From an uncultured Fibrobacter sp. (GTDB lineage: Bacteria > Fibrobacterota > Fibrobacteria > Fibrobacterales > Fibrobacteraceae), in contig CAMJQW010000009.1 of NCBI GenBank assembly GCA_946408125.1, forward strand, positions 1-64,000: a stretch of DNA of 64,000 bases, given 5' to 3'. Positions 43,169 through 53,225 of this stretch are shown in pieces. The number at the start of each line of letters is the position of its first letter. Position 1 is the first letter of the stretch. Under the pieces are notes generated by a model. That model saw nothing but the letters and a program-made list of their open reading frames with translations, was not told the origin of the DNA and did not search any database. Made by a program: the position numbers and the translations under genes.

Positions 43169-45640
43169 TTATTCGAACGGAACGAGTTCCACGCGGCGGT
43201 TCTGCTTGCGGCCCTTCTTGGTGCCGTTGCTTGCGATGGGCTTTTCTCCACCGTAACCGACAGCACGCAGGCGGCTCGCTTCAATTCCCTTCATCACGAG
43301 GTAGTTGACCACGGCGAGAGCACGGTTCTCGGAGAGTTCCTTGTTCTTCGCGGCACTACCCACGTTGTCCGTGTGGCCCTGGACTTCGAGCTTGGAGTTC
43401 GGAATCTGCTGCATCAAGGCCACGATGTCGTTCAAGGTTCCATAGCTGTTCTTGGTGAACTTGGTGGAATTCGTCTTGAACTCGATACCCTGCTTGAGCT
43501 TGTTCAGATCCTGCTTCTTGTTGGTCGGGCAGCCCTTGGCGTCAATCTTGACTCCTTCGAGCGTGTACGGGCACTTATCCTGGTAGTCAGCCACGCCGTC
43601 CTTGTCGGTATCCATCGGGCAGCCGGTGCTATCCACGGAGACATCCTTCGGAGTATCCGGGCACTTGTCAACGCCGTCGGACACACCGTCCTTGTCCGCA
43701 TCGAGCGGGCAACCGGTGGAGTCTACCGTCACGCCTTCCTTGGTGTTCGGGCACTTGTCGAGATCGTCCGGAACGCCATCCTTATCGAAGTCAAGCGGGC
43801 AACCGTTAGCATCGACCGTAGAGCCGACCGGAGTGTTCGGGCACTTGTCGAGTTCATCAGGCACGCCATCCTTGTCCGCATCCGTCGGGCAGCCGGTAGA
43901 GTCAACCGGGACACCCTTCTTGGTATTCGGACACATATCGAGAGCATCCGGTATGCCGTCGCCATCGAAGTCGCCTTCGCAGCCTTCAGCATTCACCTGG
44001 GCACCGGCCCTAGTATTCGGGCACTTGTCAAGAGCGTCAGGCACACCATCCTTGTCGGCGTCAGCCGGGCAACCCGTAGAATCAACCGGGATACCGGCCT
44101 GAGTATTCGGGCACTTGTCGAGAGCATCCGGAATACCATCCTTGTCGGCGTCGGCCGGGCAACCCGTAGAGTCAACAGGCAGACCAGCAGCGGTATTCGG
44201 GCACTTGTCGAAGGAGTCGAACACACCATCCTTGTCGGTATCGGCCGGGCAACCGGTGGTATCGACAATAATGCCAGGCTGAGTATTCGGGCACTTGTCG
44301 TTGGAATCATCGATGCCGTCCTTGTCGAAGTCGCCTTCGCAACCGAACTCATCAATCACAGCTCCCTTCCTGGTCCTCTGGCACTTGTCGATGCCATCGA
44401 ACACGCCGTCGCCGTCGGAGTCACTCGGGCAACCCACAGAGTCAATCGTAGCACCTTCCAGAGTACCCGGGCAGTTGTCATAACCATCAATCACGCCATC
44501 CTTGTCGGAATCAATCGGGCAACCCACGGAGTCCACGACCGCCTTGGACGGGGTGTGGGCGCACAGGTCGTTCGCATCGGAAACGCCATCTTCGTCTTCG
44601 TCCTTGACCATCTGAGCGCCGTCAATATGCCAGTTAAGCATGGCCACGGCGGCATAGAGCGGGCCCGGAGTGTAGCAGTATGTAGCGTTCTTGTCACCCT
44701 TGCCCTTGTAGCTGAGCTTGTAGTTGGAGCAGCCCTTCATTTCTTCGGCCGGGTCGTAAGTCATGTTCTTGAAGTTGCGTACAGAGAAGTCGAGGCCGAT
44801 GCCCATATCGACATTTTTCCCGAGGTGGAAACGCAGACCCGGGGTGATATACATCGGATCGGTCTTCGCATCACGCGGGTAGTCGGTATTTTCGACACGC
44901 ATTTCACCGGAGTATTCCAGGAACATGTCGACCGCCTCGCTCACAAGCAGGTTGAAGCCCACGTCGTAGATAACGGCGTCAGACTCGTCGGCACCGAACG
45001 CATGCACATAGCTACCATGACCGTTCAAGCGAATCGGAGCGCCAATTTTAGAGAAGTCGAGGGTCATCACGAGACCGGCACCCGCAGTCCACGCTTCGGC
45101 GGTATACGGTTGGGTATAACCGGCGTCGTCCAGATACCATACGTGACGGGGACGCACACCGGCGGATTTCTTACCCGTAGGGGCATAGAGGTCAAACATG
45201 CCGGCAAGCGCGAACACCGTCTTTTCGTTGCCGAACGGAGCGCGGATCTTCATCCACATGTCGATATCGCCCAGGCCAGCAGACCACATGCCGTTATCCG
45301 CGGCGGTTCCACTGGATTCGTGAGCATGTTCATAATAGACGGGGAGAACAGCACCGATGTCCATGAAGGTCAGCAAGCCGACGGACATATTGAAGTTGCC
45401 CGAGAAGGAACCGGCCCAGTCCTCAAACTGGTACTTGTGGCCAGCATCATCATTAAAGCTTCCGCCACGCGCAAAAGACCAAGAGTCATTGGAAACATCG
45501 CCGCCCGTTCCGACGGAGAAGCCCCACTGGCCCAGCGTATATGCATTATGCTGATGGAAACCGTCCGAACCGCCCTGAATCCCGGATTGGGCGAAAGCGG
45601 TACATGCGGCAACCACGGTTAATGCGAATAATCTTCTCAT
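43169..45640 (-). CDS. OmpA-family outer-membrane protein with twelve thrombospondin type 3 repeats
   Basis: A signal peptide (about 1-17) leads into an outer-membrane beta-barrel of about 330 residues. Next comes an acidic stalk of twelve 30-residue repeats of the form DxDKDGxPDxxDKCPNT...VDSTGCP, which bind Ca2+ in thrombospondin type 3 domains. A C-terminal OmpA-like domain has LEVQGHTDNVGSAAKNKELSENR-like sequence, the peptidoglycan-binding motif. It would tie the outer membrane to the wall across an unusually long rigid arm. AAGGGG precedes the ATG. The ABC transporter genes diverge from it. Confidence 0.92.
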   Translation of the reverse strand: MRRLFALTVVAACTAFAQSGIQGGSDGFHQHNAYTLGQWGFSVGTGGDVSNDSWSFARGGSFNDDAGHKYQFEDWAGSFSGNFNMSVGLLTFMDIGAVLPVYYEHAHESSGTAADNGMWSAGLGDIDMWMKIRAPFGNEKTVFALAGMFDLYAPTGKKSAGVRPRHVWYLDDAGYTQPYTAEAWTAGAGLVMTLDFSKIGAPIRLNGHGSYVHAFGADESDAVIYDVGFNLLVSEAVDMFLEYSGEMRVENTDYPRDAKTDPMYITPGLRFHLGKNVDMGIGLDFSVRNFKNMTYDPAEEMKGCSNYKLSYKGKGDKNATYCYTPGPLYAAVAMLNWHIDGAQMVKDEDEDGVSDANDLCAHTPSKAVVDSVGCPIDSDKDGVIDGYDNCPGTLEGATIDSVGCPSDSDGDGVFDGIDKCQRTRKGAVIDEFGCEGDFDKDGIDDSNDKCPNTQPGIIVDTTGCPADTDKDGVFDSFDKCPNTAAGLPVDSTGCPADADKDGIPDALDKCPNTQAGIPVDSTGCPADADKDGVPDALDKCPNTRAGAQVNAEGCEGDFDGDGIPDALDMCPNTKKGVPVDSTGCPTDADKDGVPDELDKCPNTPVGSTVDANGCPLDFDKDGVPDDLDKCPNTKEGVTVDSTGCPLDADKDGVSDGVDKCPDTPKDVSVDSTGCPMDTDKDGVADYQDKCPYTLEGVKIDAKGCPTNKKQDLNKLKQGIEFKTNSTKFTKNSYGTLNDIVALMQQIPNSKLEVQGHTDNVGSAAKNKELSENRALAVVNYLVMKGIEASRLRAVGYGGEKPIASNGTKKGRKQNRRVELVPFE
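43524..44602 (-). repeat. twelve in-frame 90-base repeats encoding the TSP3 stalk
   Basis: The GGGCACTTGTC string (DKCP codons) and related blocks recur every 90 bases. Several neighbours, such as those encoding DKDGIPDALDKCPNT and DKDGVPDALDKCPNT, differ by only a few bases. This makes unequal recombination and length variation of the stalk plausible. Confidence 0.88.
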
Positions 45641-45678
45641 ATTGACCCCTTATGGTTGATTTATTGTCTTCCTCGATA

Positions 45679-45704
45679 ATTATAGAAAAAGTTATTTTAG
45701 TCAA
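45679..45704 (-). promoter_or_regulatory. candidate promoter of the OmpA-family gene
   Basis: Minus strand TTGACT (45704-45699) and TATAAT (45684-45679) are 14 bases apart, shorter than the usual 17, about 40 bases before the start codon. A later AT-rich -10 would give normal spacing. Confidence 0.35.
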
Positions 45705-45752
45705 GCCCGAAGGCAACGAAACGAGCCTCTCAGGCATCAAACCTAGCGAAAT

Positions 45753-46522
<770 letters not shown>

Positions 46523-46526
<4 letters not shown>

Positions 46527-47728
46527 GTCCACTCACTTTAGCAAAGATTGCCATCCGGGCGTTGCTGCGCAACCGCATGCGCACCTTCCTCTCGGTTCTC
46601 GGTATCGTCATCGGCGTGGCGGCAGTCATCACCATGGTCGCCATGGGCGAAGGCTCCCGCATATCCATCAAGGAACAGATGACTTCGATGGGTTCGAACG
46701 CCATCATCATCATGCCGAACCGCGACAGGCGCGGCGGCGTACAGATGGAATCCACCGAATCGCTCGAGGAAGCCGACGTCATCGCCATCCGCGAGAACGC
46801 GACATATATCAACGGAGTCTCCCCGATGATGACCGTAAGCGGGCAGGCCATTGTCGGCAACAACAACTCCCCCACGGCGCTTTCCGGCGTGTCGTCCGAC
46901 TACCTCAAGATTCGCAATTACGAAATCGAAGACGGCGTGCTCTTTGACGACGTTACCGACCGCATGGCGAAAGTCTGCGTTATAGGCCAGACCGTCGTGA
47001 AAAACCTGTTCCCCGAAGGCGATCCCATCGGCAAGACCATCCGCTACAAGAACATCCCGCTAAAAGTCATCGGGACCTTGAAGGCGAAGGGCTCCGGCGA
47101 CTTCGGGCAGGACAACGATGATGTCATCTTCACGCCTTACCAGACCGTGATGCGACGGTTCGCCGCGACCACGAACATCAGGCAAATTTACGCGAACTCG
47201 ATCGGCGAAGGCTATGCCGAGAAGGCGACCGAGGAGATCATGGGAATCCTCAAGGAACGCCGCAACTGGACCAAGCCTACCGACCCGTTCCGCGTATTCA
47301 CGCAAGAAGAAATGATCCAGATGGTCACGAGCACCTCGGACATGATAGCGTTCGTACTCACGATTATCGCCGGAATTAGCTTGTTCGTAGGCGGAATCGG
47401 CATCATGAACATTATGTACGTATCCGTCACCGAACGCACCAAGGAAATCGGACTCCGCATGGCCATCGGGGCCCGCGGGCGCGACATCATGTTCCAGTTC
47501 CTGTTCGAATCCGTCATCATCAGCCTCCTGGGAGGCATCATCGGGATTACGCTAGGCATTACCGCCTCCGAAATCGTGAAGAACGTATTCAACATGCCCA
47601 TGAGCGTCTCGTTTACAAGCGTCATCGTGAGCTTTGCCGTGTGCTTTGCCACGGGCGTGTTCTTTGGCTGGTACCCCGCCCGCAAGGCGAGCCGTTTGGA
47701 CCCCATCGAAGCGCTCCGATTTGAATAG
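46523..47728 (+). CDS. ABC transporter permease, MacB-type
   Basis: The 401-residue permease has one helix near the N-terminus (RTFLSVLGIVIGVAAVITMVAM), a periplasmic MacB-PCD domain (about 45-260, including VIGQTVVKNLFPEGDPIGKT), and three C-terminal helices of the FtsX domain (about 275-400, with GGIGIMNIMYVSVTERTKEIG and GARGRDI). This is the 4-helix type VII ABC layout. Partner TolC-like and adaptor proteins are not encoded next to it. Start chosen at 46523, overlapping the ATPase stop. Confidence 0.93.
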
Positions 47729-47746
47729 TTTTGCTATTTTAAAAAC

Positions 47747-48382
47747 ATGAATTTCCTTGAATTTATCAAACTGATGCCGGTCGTGGGCATTCTCCGCGAC
47801 ATTCCCAAGGGAACCGAGGAAGCCTGTGCAAAGACCGCCGCGAAATGCGGGCTCAAGGCGATCGAGGTTACCATGAACACCGCGGGAGCCACCGAAATCA
47901 TCGCAAGCCTGAAGGCTGCCGCGAAGCCCCTCGGGATTTCTGTCGGAGCCGGTACGGTCCGCCACGGAAGCGACCTGGAAAAGGCGCTTGCCGCCGGAGC
48001 TGAATTCATCGTCACCCCCAACACGCGCCACGAAGTCATCCGCCTTTCGTGCACGGCGGGCGTTCCCATCATCTCGGGAGCGCTCTCCCCGACCGAAGTC
48101 CAGAAGGCCTTCGACCTGGGCGCCACCGCCGTCAAGGTATTCCCGGTGAACTGCGTGGGCGGACCCGAATACATCAGGGCGCTGCGCGGACCGTTCCGCG
48201 ACATCCCGCTGATGGCATGCGGCGGAGTGAACGCAGAAAACGCCGCCGCCTACCTGGACGCCGGCGCCAACCTGATTTCCTTTGGCGGGAGTATCTTCAA
48301 CCCGAAGCTCATGGCTGCGGGCGATTGGGATACGATTGCAAACAAGCTTAACCAACTGCTCGCCGCAGCCACCCAGAAATAG
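47747..48382 (+). CDS. eda: KDPG/KHG aldolase
   Basis: This class I aldolase splits 2-keto-3-deoxy-6-phosphogluconate into pyruvate and glyceraldehyde 3-phosphate, and can act on 4-hydroxy-2-oxoglutarate. The 211-residue product has the GxxxIEVTMNTAGA region with Glu40, VGAGTV, the Schiff-base Lys130 in TAVKVFP, and the phosphate-binding ACGGVN segment. It begins 18 bases after the ABC permease on the same strand, but no functional link is evident. It suggests degradation of uronic acids or gluconate. Confidence 0.93.
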   Translation: MNFLEFIKLMPVVGILRDIPKGTEEACAKTAAKCGLKAIEVTMNTAGATEIIASLKAAAKPLGISVGAGTVRHGSDLEKALAAGAEFIVTPNTRHEVIRLSCTAGVPIISGALSPTEVQKAFDLGATAVKVFPVNCVGGPEYIRALRGPFRDIPLMACGGVNAENAAAYLDAGANLISFGGSIFNPKLMAAGDWDTIANKLNQLLAAATQK

Positions 48383-48391
48383 CGAGGGATT

Positions 48392-49261
48392 CTAGCCCTT
48401 ATCCCCGTGCATTTTCTTTTTGCACTCGTACATCGACGTGTCTGCGCTATGCAGCATTTCGTCCATGTCCTTGTAGTCCTCGCTGGAATGCGCGATACCA
48501 TACGCGAACGACACCGACTGATCGACAATCGTGACACCCTTCACGGCTTCGAGCATGCGCTCGGCGCAGATGAATGCTCCGCGCTTGTCGGTATCCGGGC
48601 ATAGCACCATGAATTCGTCGCCGCCCATTCGGAACAGCAAGTCGGATTCGCGGAGCAGTTTTTTGCAGGAAGTCACCACGGAACGCAACAGCAGGTCGCC
48701 CGCCTGGTGGCCATACTTGTCGTTGATGGTCTTGAGCCCGTTCAGGTCGAAGTAGATCATCGAGAACGGCGTGCCGTAGCGCTTGCTGCGGGCGAACCAT
48801 TCGCGCAGGGAGTACATGCCGTGACGGCGGTTGTAGCATCCGGTCAAATCGTCGGTAAGCGAGATGTCACGCAAGAAGCGCAGCGTCCTGGAAAGACGGA
48901 TATGCACGTTCACGCGGGCAAGCAGCACGTCGAAAAGAGCGCTCTTTGACACGAAGTCCGAAGCGCCCGCGTGGAAACCCTTGGTCACGCTATCGGAATC
49001 CTCGCGGCTCGTGAGGAAAATGATGGGCAAATCGTCAAGTGCGAACACTTGCCTGATGCGCAGGCATACCTCGTACCCGTTCAGGCTCGGCATATTGATA
49101 TCGAGCAGCACGAGATCGAAGCGTTCCCTATTGAGGATATCCAGCGCTTCTTCGCCAGAGGTACACGGAACGACGCTGTACCCGACCTGGGTCAGCAACC
49201 CCTGGGTCTTCTCCAGGACTTCCGCATTGTCATCAACGATGAGAATCTTTTCTTCAACCAT
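48392..49261 (-). CDS. response-regulator diguanylate cyclase
   Basis: The 289-residue protein couples a receiver domain to c-di-GMP synthesis. The receiver has Asp10/Asp11, the phosphorylation site Asp54 in LLDINMPS, Thr84 region LTSRE and Lys106 region VSKSAL. The GGDEF domain (about 135-285) has LTDDLTGCYNRR and an intact active site GGDEF at 213-217. No RxxD inhibitory site was clear. It follows mqnA by 32 bases on the same strand and may be cotranscribed. c-di-GMP often controls adhesion, which suits the surface-protein content nearby. Confidence 0.92.
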   Translation of the reverse strand: MVEEKILIVDDNAEVLEKTQGLLTQVGYSVVPCTSGEEALDILNRERFDLVLLDINMPSLNGYEVCLRIRQVFALDDLPIIFLTSREDSDSVTKGFHAGASDFVSKSALFDVLLARVNVHIRLSRTLRFLRDISLTDDLTGCYNRRHGMYSLREWFARSKRYGTPFSMIYFDLNGLKTINDKYGHQAGDLLLRSVVTSCKKLLRESDLLFRMGGDEFMVLCPDTDKRGAFICAERMLEAVKGVTIVDQSVSFAYGIAHSSEDYKDMDEMLHSADTSMYECKKKMHGDKG

Positions 49262-49293
49262 CTCCCAAACCTCGTTTCAACACTAGATTAAAA

Positions 49294-50109
49294 CTATACG
49301 AATTCAAGCTCAGGCGCAACCCCCACCAGTCCCATTCGCGCCGCAAATTTAAAAAAAATGGCCAAAGAGTCCTTGCGTTCCTGGGTAAAGCGGTAATCCA
49401 GTACCTTATAATAGTCTTCGACCAGCGGTCGCGGGAGTTTTACCGGATATTTTGCAAGCCAGCGGTCCAGAGAGCCCGACACGTCGCGACGGAATTTTTC
49501 GATGCTCTCTTCCGTCCGTTCCAGGTACCGTTCAAGTGCAGGCCTAAGTCCGGGAACGAGGGCTTCCTTTGAGACGACCCAAGCGCCAAACACGAACGGA
49601 AGTCCCTGCCATTCCTGCCAGAGTGTCGCAAGGTCGTATGCGTAGGCAAAGCGGTGGCGCTCATTCTCTTCGAGAGCGAGGTCGCCGATCAGCAGGCACG
49701 CGGCATCGCCTTCCTCGGCTGCGACTCCGGATACATACTCGGGCTTGATGCCATAGCGCTGTTCGAGCAAAATTCGCAGGAGCGCAATCGACGTCTGGCT
49801 CTGGCTAGAAAGACGGACCTGACGCCCCGACAGATCTTCTATCGGGAACTTGGAAAAGAGCTTCACGGAACGAACTTCAAACGAGCACGACGTGCATAGC
49901 GAAGGAGAAAGCACGAACGCTCCCGGCTTCTGCGCGAACACGATCGACGATGCGGGTGACAAGTGGATCGAGCCGTTCTTCAATCCCGCGCAATGCTCGC
50001 TCGGGGGGCCATCCACAAAATCAACATCGTCGTCATTCCTATCCAAGAGAAAATCATGGAAAAACGGCGCACAGACCAAAAAAGGAATCCTTCCTACACG
50101 AAGTTTCAT
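49294..50109 (-). CDS. mqnA: chorismate dehydratase (futalosine pathway of menaquinone)
   Basis: MqnA converts chorismate to 3-enolpyruvylbenzoate, the first step of the futalosine route to menaquinone. The 271-residue product begins RVGRIPFLVCAPFF and contains GLKNGSIHLSPASSI, SSQSQTSIALLRILLEQRYG and a GDLALE segment (LLIGDLALEEN), the pattern of the MqnA/MqnD family. Menaquinone is needed for fumarate reduction in succinate formers. Other mqn genes are not in the window. Confidence 0.85.
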   Translation of the reverse strand: MKLRVGRIPFLVCAPFFHDFLLDRNDDDVDFVDGPPSEHCAGLKNGSIHLSPASSIVFAQKPGAFVLSPSLCTSCSFEVRSVKLFSKFPIEDLSGRQVRLSSQSQTSIALLRILLEQRYGIKPEYVSGVAAEEGDAACLLIGDLALEENERHRFAYAYDLATLWQEWQGLPFVFGAWVVSKEALVPGLRPALERYLERTEESIEKFRRDVSGSLDRWLAKYPVKLPRPLVEDYYKVLDYRFTQERKDSLAIFFKFAARMGLVGVAPELEFV

Positions 50110-50194
50110 GCAAAAAAGTTAACTTTTATGCGCGGCACAAGTGCTGCCGAAATTCAAATCAAACCATAAATAAAAAGACAATGGCTAAGGAATA

Positions 50195-50485
50195 ATGTCT
50201 GTATTTCATGTAAAGAAGACATCTACGGGCGAAGACCAGGAAAGCCTGGTATTCAAGGGAAAGATTGTTGAAGGTTCTGTCAAAAAAGGAATGACCGTCG
50301 AAATTCCCGTCACCCGCGATGCAACCGTCAAGATGAAAATTAGCGACGTCCTCTATTTCGAAAAGCAGAAGGACGAAGAGAAGAAAGTCGGCATAGTCGT
50401 TTCCTTCAGCGGGAACACCGATGACATGGAAGTCCTTCTCGAAATGAACATCGCGGACGAAAACCTGAACGTGACAGACGAGTAG
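50195..50485 (+). CDS. small protein resembling an EF-Tu domain 2-like barrel
   Basis: No exact family was recognised. The 96-residue acidic product reads FKGKIVEGSVKKGMTVEIPV and ends in an acidic tail. The pattern (G-x-V-x-x-G-x-(V/I)-K-x-G-(D/M)-x-V) resembles the beta-barrel of translation-factor domain 2, here without a GTPase domain. AAGGA lies upstream of the ATG. The GH5 gene begins 28 bases later on the same strand, so they may form an operon. Function unknown. Confidence 0.6.
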   Translation: MSVFHVKKTSTGEDQESLVFKGKIVEGSVKKGMTVEIPVTRDATVKMKISDVLYFEKQKDEEKKVGIVVSFSGNTDDMEVLLEMNIADENLNVTDE

Positions 50486-50513
50486 GAGTTTCTTCAACCA
50501 ACAGGATAGCACA

Positions 50514-51587
50514 ATGAAAAGAGAACGACTCAGGGGAGTGAATTTGGGTGGATGGTTCAGTCAGGTCGACTGCATCCAGGAAAAAGACCCTGAAGTCTTT
50601 CCGGGAATCATCCGGCATGTCGAGACTTTCCTCGGCACCGAAGATTTCAAGCGCATCCACGATGCGGGGTTCAACCACGTAAGATTGCCAGTGGACTACT
50701 TCAACCTCTTCGAAGAGGGATCCCTGAATCCCAAAGAAGAGATGTTCGCCCTGCTGGACAAGGCCATCAAGGAAATCCAGGCCAACGACCTCGACGTAAT
50801 CCTCGACCTGCACAAGTGCCCCGGGCACGACTTCCACCTGGGCTGTTCCCAGGAGCAGCCGTTCTTTGCCAGCGCCGACGCCCGCAAGGATACCGCCAAG
50901 GTGTGGGCATTCATGGCCGAACGCTACAGCGGAGAATCTCGCGTGATGATGGAGCTCCTGAACGAGCCCGCCGCGACCGACTCCCTGATTTGGGACAAAG
51001 TAAAGGACGAAATTTTCTGGGCAATCCGCAAACACGCTCCCAAGAACACCATCGTGGTCGGGAGCAACAAGTGGAACAGCGCCCGCGAATTCAAGTGTTT
51101 GACCCCGCTTGACGACGATAACGCCATCTACAGTTTCCATACCTACACGCCGGTCACCTTCACGCACCAAGGCGCCGCCTGGATTAACGACCCGTTCTTC
51201 CATATCGAACGGCCCTGGCCCGGCAATTACGCCGCACCCGAAGAAGGCGGAAAAACGCGCCTCGACGTGGAATACGGGCTGTGGGACAAGGCCCGCCTGC
51301 AGGCAAGCATTCAGAACGCTCTCGATTTCCGCGCTAAATACGACCTGCCCGTTGCATGCAACGAGTTCGGCGTGTACGTGCAAGTGAAGCGCGAATACCA
51401 GATGGCGTGGATGAGGGACTTCATGGAAATCCTTCGCGACGCAGATGTGGGATACAGCTACTGGAACTACAAGAACCTGGATTTCGGGCTCATCTCCAAG
51501 GGTGAATCCCTGCACCAGAACCTGAAACAGTACGACAATCCGGAAAGGCTCGACTACGAGCTGATGGATTTGCTTGCGAAGGGCTAA
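50514..51587 (+). CDS. glycoside hydrolase family 5 enzyme without signal peptide
   Basis: A retaining GH5 glycosidase of 357 residues. RGVNLGGWF is near the N-terminus, then DLHKCPGHD (98-106), the acid/base in LLNEPAA (Glu151), SFHTYTP (His209, Tyr211) and the nucleophile in CNEFGVY (Glu284). Both catalytic glutamates are present. The protein starts directly with MKRERLRGVNLGG, without signal peptide, lipobox or sorting domain, so it is likely cytoplasmic and would act on imported oligosaccharides or on an internal glycan. Several GH5 subfamilies (exo-glucanase-like) share this start. Substrate unassigned. Confidence 0.9.
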   Translation: MKRERLRGVNLGGWFSQVDCIQEKDPEVFPGIIRHVETFLGTEDFKRIHDAGFNHVRLPVDYFNLFEEGSLNPKEEMFALLDKAIKEIQANDLDVILDLHKCPGHDFHLGCSQEQPFFASADARKDTAKVWAFMAERYSGESRVMMELLNEPAATDSLIWDKVKDEIFWAIRKHAPKNTIVVGSNKWNSAREFKCLTPLDDDNAIYSFHTYTPVTFTHQGAAWINDPFFHIERPWPGNYAAPEEGGKTRLDVEYGLWDKARLQASIQNALDFRAKYDLPVACNEFGVYVQVKREYQMAWMRDFMEILRDADVGYSYWNYKNLDFGLISKGESLHQNLKQYDNPERLDYELMDLLAKG

Positions 51588-52042
51588 ATCTCTAAAAGAA
51601 TTCCTGCCTGGACATAGACGAAACCTTTTCCGTCATGTTCCAGGAATTCGTAGCCGCCCATAAGCATGATGGACGAGTAGTCGCCATTCTTGATATCGAG
51701 GCCGCCGCCGACCTTCCAGAACATCTGATGGTCACTCCCGATAAGGTAACCCCAGTCGCCGGTTGCCACGGGAAGCGTCTGACCTCCGATAGGCAACCGG
51801 ATCCATGCGCTTGCCGACAGCGGGACGAGCCCGACATTGTCGATTTCCTGATAGCCACCGCCGATACCGAAGAACACCATCTGGTCGATGGGGTACCACC
51901 AGTGTCCATAGACATTCAAGTTGAAGCTCGTTATCTCGCTCACATGGTTCACGACACCGCCCTGGACATCCGCCGTGAAAGCGCTGGACGGGACCGCCGC
52001 GAAGGCGACGGAAAGCAAGATGGCTGTCAGGATTTTCTTCAT
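51584..52042 (-). CDS. small outer-membrane beta-barrel-like protein
   Basis: A 152-residue exported protein with a clear signal peptide (MKKILTAILLSVAFAAVPSSAFTA). The remainder alternates hydrophobic and polar residues and is rich in Gly and aromatics (FFGIGGGYQEI, KVGGGLDIKNGD, IMLMGGYEFLEHD, GFVYVQAGILLEI), as in small eight-strand barrels. It ends on a hydrophobic residue, typical of barrel proteins. Its stop overlaps the convergent GH5 gene by four bases. No specific family was identified. Confidence 0.68.
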   Translation of the reverse strand: MKKILTAILLSVAFAAVPSSAFTADVQGGVVNHVSEITSFNLNVYGHWWYPIDQMVFFGIGGGYQEIDNVGLVPLSASAWIRLPIGGQTLPVATGDWGYLIGSDHQMFWKVGGGLDIKNGDYSSIMLMGGYEFLEHDGKGFVYVQAGILLEI

Positions 52043-52073
52043 ACTGCGAACACTCTATCCAAAATATAATCTC

Positions 52074-53225
52074 TCATTCATCGCTGCGGGCTTCGCGCGA
52101 CCAGCCACCACTCTTCTCCCTGCGGAAAGAGAGGAAAAATCCCTTGAGCAAGGCCATATTCATCGATGCGAAATAGTAAGCGCTCGGAATCGCCTTGGTG
52201 AGGCACACCAGCACCGCGAGGATCATAAAGGCAAACGTCACCCGGTAAAGCGTGCCCTGCATCAGGAGGAGCGCATTGATAACAAACAAAAGGATCATGA
52301 TGTGCGGAGAGAACCAGCGCAGTATTTTATGGGAAAAGAACAGGTAGGCAAGCAGAGGCCTGAACGGGTTCAGCAGTGGAAGGTAAGAGAACAGGTAGTT
52401 GAAGTTCGCGCGTCCGATGCGCACCTTGCGGCGGTATTCGCCCTCCCCTTCCTTCGAAGTCTGTTCCGTACCAATGGCGCTCGGGATGAACGTCGAGTAG
52501 TAGCCCTTCTGCAAAATCTTGGTCGTGATGAAGAAGTCGTCCATGACGCTCTTCTTGACCGGCAGCTCCGTATAGAGGTCCCTGCGGATGGCGTAGAGGG
52601 CGCCGTTACCACCAACGAGGCGGTCAAGCACTCCTTCAAACTTTTTGATTTCGGATTCCAGATCCCAATAGGAACTTTCCCCGCGGCCAAGCACGCTCCC
52701 GCTCTTGTCCGAAAGAATCAAGTGCCCGCAGGCGCAACCGATTTTCTTGTCGGCGAATGGCGCCACGAGCTTACGGATCACGTTCGGGAAGAACATCGTA
52801 TTCGCATCACAGAAAACGAGAATCTCGCCTTTCGCGATTTTCTGCAGGCGATTGAGCATCGCCGCCTTGCCCGCGTTCTTTTCCGCCTTCACAAGCGTAA
52901 TGCCCTCATCTGCGAAGCGCTCGACGATTTCGGCAGTCTTGTCAGCGGAGCCGTCATCGCCAATTAGGACCTCAAGCTTTTCACGCGGGTAATCGATTTC
53001 CAGGATATTCTTTATCTTGCGTTCAATGACAGCTTCCTCGTTGTACGCAGAAATCAGCAGGGAAACCATCGGGAGTTCGCCGCCTTCGGCAACTTCACGG
53101 TGACGACGCTTGAAAAGCTCGCTCACGAAAGGCAACGAAAGCGGGAAAAGGCAATAGCAGAGGACCAGCAAGAAGACTAGCGTCCAGAAGGCAATCTGCA
53201 GATATAGCAGGACCTGGTCGTTCAT
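52074..53225 (-). CDS. family 2 glycosyltransferase, membrane bound
   Basis: The 383-residue enzyme has one N-terminal helix (about 7-28), a GT2 catalytic domain (about 50-270) and three C-terminal helices. Catalytic landmarks are SLLISAYNEE, IGDDGSADKT, FCDANTMF and a QxxRK-like RRKVRIGRAN. It resembles processive or cellulose-synthase-like GT2 enzymes. The ATG at 53225 overlaps the stop of the thioredoxin-like gene (ATGA); a GTG four codons earlier sits directly on the ribosome site and is unlikely. It is last in the clpP-ftsY operon. Confidence 0.87.
   Translation of the reverse strand: MNDQVLLYLQIAFWTLVFLLVLCYCLFPLSLPFVSELFKRRHREVAEGGELPMVSLLISAYNEEAVIERKIKNILEIDYPREKLEVLIGDDGSADKTAEIVERFADEGITLVKAEKNAGKAAMLNRLQKIAKGEILVFCDANTMFFPNVIRKLVAPFADKKIGCACGHLILSDKSGSVLGRGESSYWDLESEIKKFEGVLDRLVGGNGALYAIRRDLYTELPVKKSVMDDFFITTKILQKGYYSTFIPSAIGTEQTSKEGEGEYRRKVRIGRANFNYLFSYLPLLNPFRPLLAYLFFSHKILRWFSPHIMILLFVINALLLMQGTLYRVTFAFMILAVLVCLTKAIPSAYYFASMNMALLKGFFLSFRREKSGGWSREARSDE

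Noticed and set aside
43524..44602. Regular 90-base repeats suggesting a CRISPR array
   Set aside because: The period is in frame with a long coding sequence, and the translated units are DxDKDGxPDxxDKCPNT thrombospondin type 3 repeats. No spacers or cas genes are seen.
43373..45622. 749-residue open frame on the plus strand opposite the OmpA-family gene
   Set aside because: It is the antisense image of the 90-base repeats. It has a low-complexity composition, no recognisable motif, and the opposite strand encodes a clear OmpA-family protein.
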